A DNA stretch of 45,486 bases from an uncultured Luteimonas sp. (lineage in GTDB: Bacteria; Pseudomonadota; Gammaproteobacteria; Xanthomonadales; Xanthomonadaceae), in NCBI GenBank assembly GCA_934541015.1, contig CAKTDC010000027.1, positions 1-45,486 of the forward strand, read 5' to 3'. The notes below the pieces were generated by a model. The model worked only from the letters and a program-made list of their open reading frames with translations, ran no database searches and was not told where the DNA came from. Made by a program: the position numbers and the translations under genes. How positions within the stretch are numbered: the first letter of the stretch is position 1; every line of letters starts with the position of its first letter. This document shows positions 44,031 through 45,486 of the stretch, one piece after another.

Positions 44031-45221
44031 TCACCAGCGGCGCTCGAGTTCGGTCGCGTCGGTGGGATTGTGGAAGGCGTCGTCGGTGCTGTAGCTCCGG
44101 TCGGTCCAGACATTGTCCTGGAACACGCGGCTGCCGCCGTGGATCGAGCTGTAGACGGTGCTGCCGTCGACGCCGGCGTAGGCGCTGCGCTCGTGGATGG
44201 CATCGATCGTGCGCGCGTGCATCCGGTCGTTGGCCGCCTGGGTATCGGCCCAGGTGCTGTTGCGGATCGCGGCGACGTCGCGCAGCGCTCCCATGTTGAT
44301 CGCGTGGCGGTCCGCGGCGCCCCTGGCGTTGATCTCGGCCATGCGGCGGTTGTGCCAGGCCTCGATGCCCTGGCGCTGGGCGCTGTAGTAGCGCTCGACA
44401 TTGGCGCGGATCCGCTCGCGCGCCAGCTGCGTCCACTGCGGGTCGTCGTCGGCCGAACCGACGATGCGGTCGAGCAGGCCGAAATCGAGCTGGCCGTTCG
44501 GTGCCCGATAGGAGACGATGCGCCCGGTGCTGCCGTCGAGCTTGTTCCCCTGCAGGAAGGTCACGGTAGCCGCCAGGATCTCGCGCATCTCCACGCCGCC
44601 GGCCTGGTAGGCGATCAGCAGGCGTCCCGATTCGATCCAGCGGCGGAAGCCCGGCGGCATCCCGCCCGCCGGGTCCTGCGCCCTGGCTTCCGCCTTCTGC
44701 GTCATCTCCGGCCAGTCGCTGAAGTCGAGCACGCGGGCGCCCGGGCGGATCTGCTGCGCCACCGCCTCGAGCAGTTCGCGCGCCGAGCGGTAGGGCGCGA
44801 CCGGGCAGGGATCGGTGGGAATCTCGGTGCCGCTCACCTGCCAGGCGACACCGGGTATCGTCTGGAACACGCTCGACCCGTCGGGCGCGGCCGCCGCCCA
44901 GGTCGACACGACCTGGCCGACATAGCATTCGGCGCCGTCGTTCCAGCGGATGCCGCCCGACGTCTGCCAGCCCGCGGGAATCTGCAGCCGGCTCGCCACC
45001 ATCGGCTGGCCGAAGCCGGCCTCGTCGACGACCTGGGCATCCACCATCGCCCCGCCTGCGTTCGCGGTGGCGGCTTCCATCGCCTTGCCAGCCCACGCCA
45101 TCGAGCCGGGCTGCTGCGCGTCGCCGCCGCCATCGCCGCCGGCCGACTGCAGACCCCCGCACGCGCCCAGCGCCAGCGAAAGCGCCGCCGCACACATCGT
45201 CGTCGATAACCGTCCGCTCAT
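44031..45221 (-). CDS. Putative lipoprotein with helical repeat-like C-terminus
   Basis: 396 residues from the ATG at 45221, with signal CAAALSLALGAC (lipobox LGAC). Residues about 40-215 look globular and beta-rich (MVASRLQIPAGWQTSGGIRW, FQTIPGVAWQVSG, with two cysteines ECYVGQ and DPCPVAP). Residues about 285-360 are helical and rich in Arg, Ala, Asn and His, with the repeating flavour WHNRRMAEINARGAADRHAI, DTQAANDRMHARTIDAIHER. The last 35 residues hold TVYSSIHGGSRVFQDNVW and DDAFHNPTDATELERRW. I recall similar proteins next to secretion-linked loci in Xanthomonadaceae but cannot name a family. It is probably co-translated with the following lipoprotein gene. Confidence 0.65.
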   Translation of the reverse strand: MSGRLSTTMCAAALSLALGACGGLQSAGGDGGGDAQQPGSMAWAGKAMEAATANAGGAMVDAQVVDEAGFGQPMVASRLQIPAGWQTSGGIRWNDGAECYVGQVVSTWAAAAPDGSSVFQTIPGVAWQVSGTEIPTDPCPVAPYRSARELLEAVAQQIRPGARVLDFSDWPEMTQKAEARAQDPAGGMPPGFRRWIESGRLLIAYQAGGVEMREILAATVTFLQGNKLDGSTGRIVSYRAPNGQLDFGLLDRIVGSADDDPQWTQLARERIRANVERYYSAQRQGIEAWHNRRMAEINARGAADRHAINMGALRDVAAIRNSTWADTQAANDRMHARTIDAIHERSAYAGVDGSTVYSSIHGGSRVFQDNVWTDRSYSTDDAFHNPTDATELERRW

Positions 45222-45467
45222 GTCCCGCCCCCGTCGCTGCAGTTGTGTCCTGTCCATGCAGGCGCGGAACACCCGCCGATCGGCTCATCCTGCGTGCATC
45301 CACGGCGGCACCGGGCCCGGCGGACGGCCCAGGATCCTCTGGACAACGACCGTCATCCCCGCGAGGGCGGGAATGACGCTCAAAAGCGGGTTGTTCAGAG
45401 GTCCCCTAATCCTACTGTGTCATAAATAGGATATCCTGTCGTCAGTCCCGAGATGCGATGGTCCATC
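45222..45467. other. Right-edge spacer with palindrome and AT-rich promoter-like stretch
   Basis: Position 45351-45378 holds CGTCATCCCCGCGAGGGCGG GAATGACG, a widespread hairpin repeat with perfect CGTCAT/ATGACG ends. From 45395 the base composition drops (AATCCTACTGTGTCATAAAT and AGGATATCCT, a 10-base palindrome), unlike everything else in the window, which suggests the border of a mobile or foreign segment. No gene is complete here. Confidence 0.5.
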
Positions 45468-45486
45468 ATGGCCACAACCCGCAGTC
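45468..45486 (+). CDS. Start of a further gene, cut by the window edge
   Basis: Only six codons (MATTRS) are present. The compositional change just upstream and the opening M-A-T-x-R-S resemble the first residues of REP-associated (Y1-type) transposases that are common in Xanthomonadaceae, but six residues cannot establish this. It could equally be a false start. Confidence 0.25.

Overview
The window is a GC-rich (roughly 70%) chromosomal segment of a gammaproteobacterium, most likely a member of the Xanthomonadaceae/Lysobacteraceae (Lysobacter, Luteimonas or Stenotrophomonas-like). The evidence is gene order and content: glnD-dapD-arsC/Spx-like-dapE, map divergent from rpsB-tsf, then pyrH-frr-uppS-cdsA-dxr-rseP-bamA-lpxD-fabZ-lpxA-lpxB-rnhB-dnaE with no skp gene. 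Family-typical features include an Ada-AlkA fusion, an I78 inhibitor lipoprotein, HutF-type histidine catabolism and abundant palindromic intergenic repeats. No rRNA, tRNA, CRISPR array or prophage was seen.

Layout. 1-730: a structured dispersed repeat and a small exported protein that looks like a stand-alone fragment of a TonB plug. 731-7194: a nucleotide pyrophosphatase lipoprotein, an alkylation-repair pair (ada-alkA and ogt, overlapping), a UbiH/UbiM-like flavin hydroxylase and a serine beta-lactamase-fold hydrolase. 7261-11735: divergent hutF and hutI (histidine breakdown), a small membrane protein, an exported M19 dipeptidase and an I78 lipoprotein. 11804-13747: asnB on the minus strand, preceded by what looks like a complete transcription attenuator: a 28-residue leader peptide with five Asn codons, a candidate pairing switch and a strong intrinsic terminator. 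13945-14901: a candidate secreted hydrolase with a 19-residue polyglutamine tail. 14923-20755: the glnD-dapD-arsC-like-dapE block, in which dapE is separated by about 0.86 kb of structured repeats. 20946-25343: map and rpsB-tsf, with a lipoprotein and a DUF6973-like protein inserted between them (candidate effector/immunity pair). 25404-26560: accessory debris between tsf and pyrH (a frameshifted gene, a small ORF, an antitoxin with a broken ParE toxin). 26768-43076: pyrimidine, ribosome-recycling, polyprenyl, phospholipid, isoprenoid, outer-membrane assembly and lipid A genes, mostly touching or overlapping, ending with rnhB and dnaE. 43114-45221: two minus-strand lipoproteins of unknown role. 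The right edge holds the first codons of a further gene behind an AT-richer promoter-like stretch.

How it fits together. The long plus-strand cluster couples envelope building (undecaprenyl-PP, CDP-diacylglycerol, DXP pathway, BamA, RseP, lipid A) to translation and replication functions. The dap genes supply lysine and peptidoglycan precursors beside the nitrogen sensor GlnD; asnB is another nitrogen-assimilation gene and appears to sense charged tRNA-Asn.

The most interesting items are: (1) the Asn leader-peptide attenuator of asnB; (2) a palindromic ATTCGGGA-type element lying in frame inside the coding sequence of dnaE and at the N-termini of lpxB and uppS, each time encoding PxPESRIPxP; (3) a three-stem repeat family whose three copies here show compensatory changes in all stems; (4) two candidate secreted toxins with related C-terminal tails.
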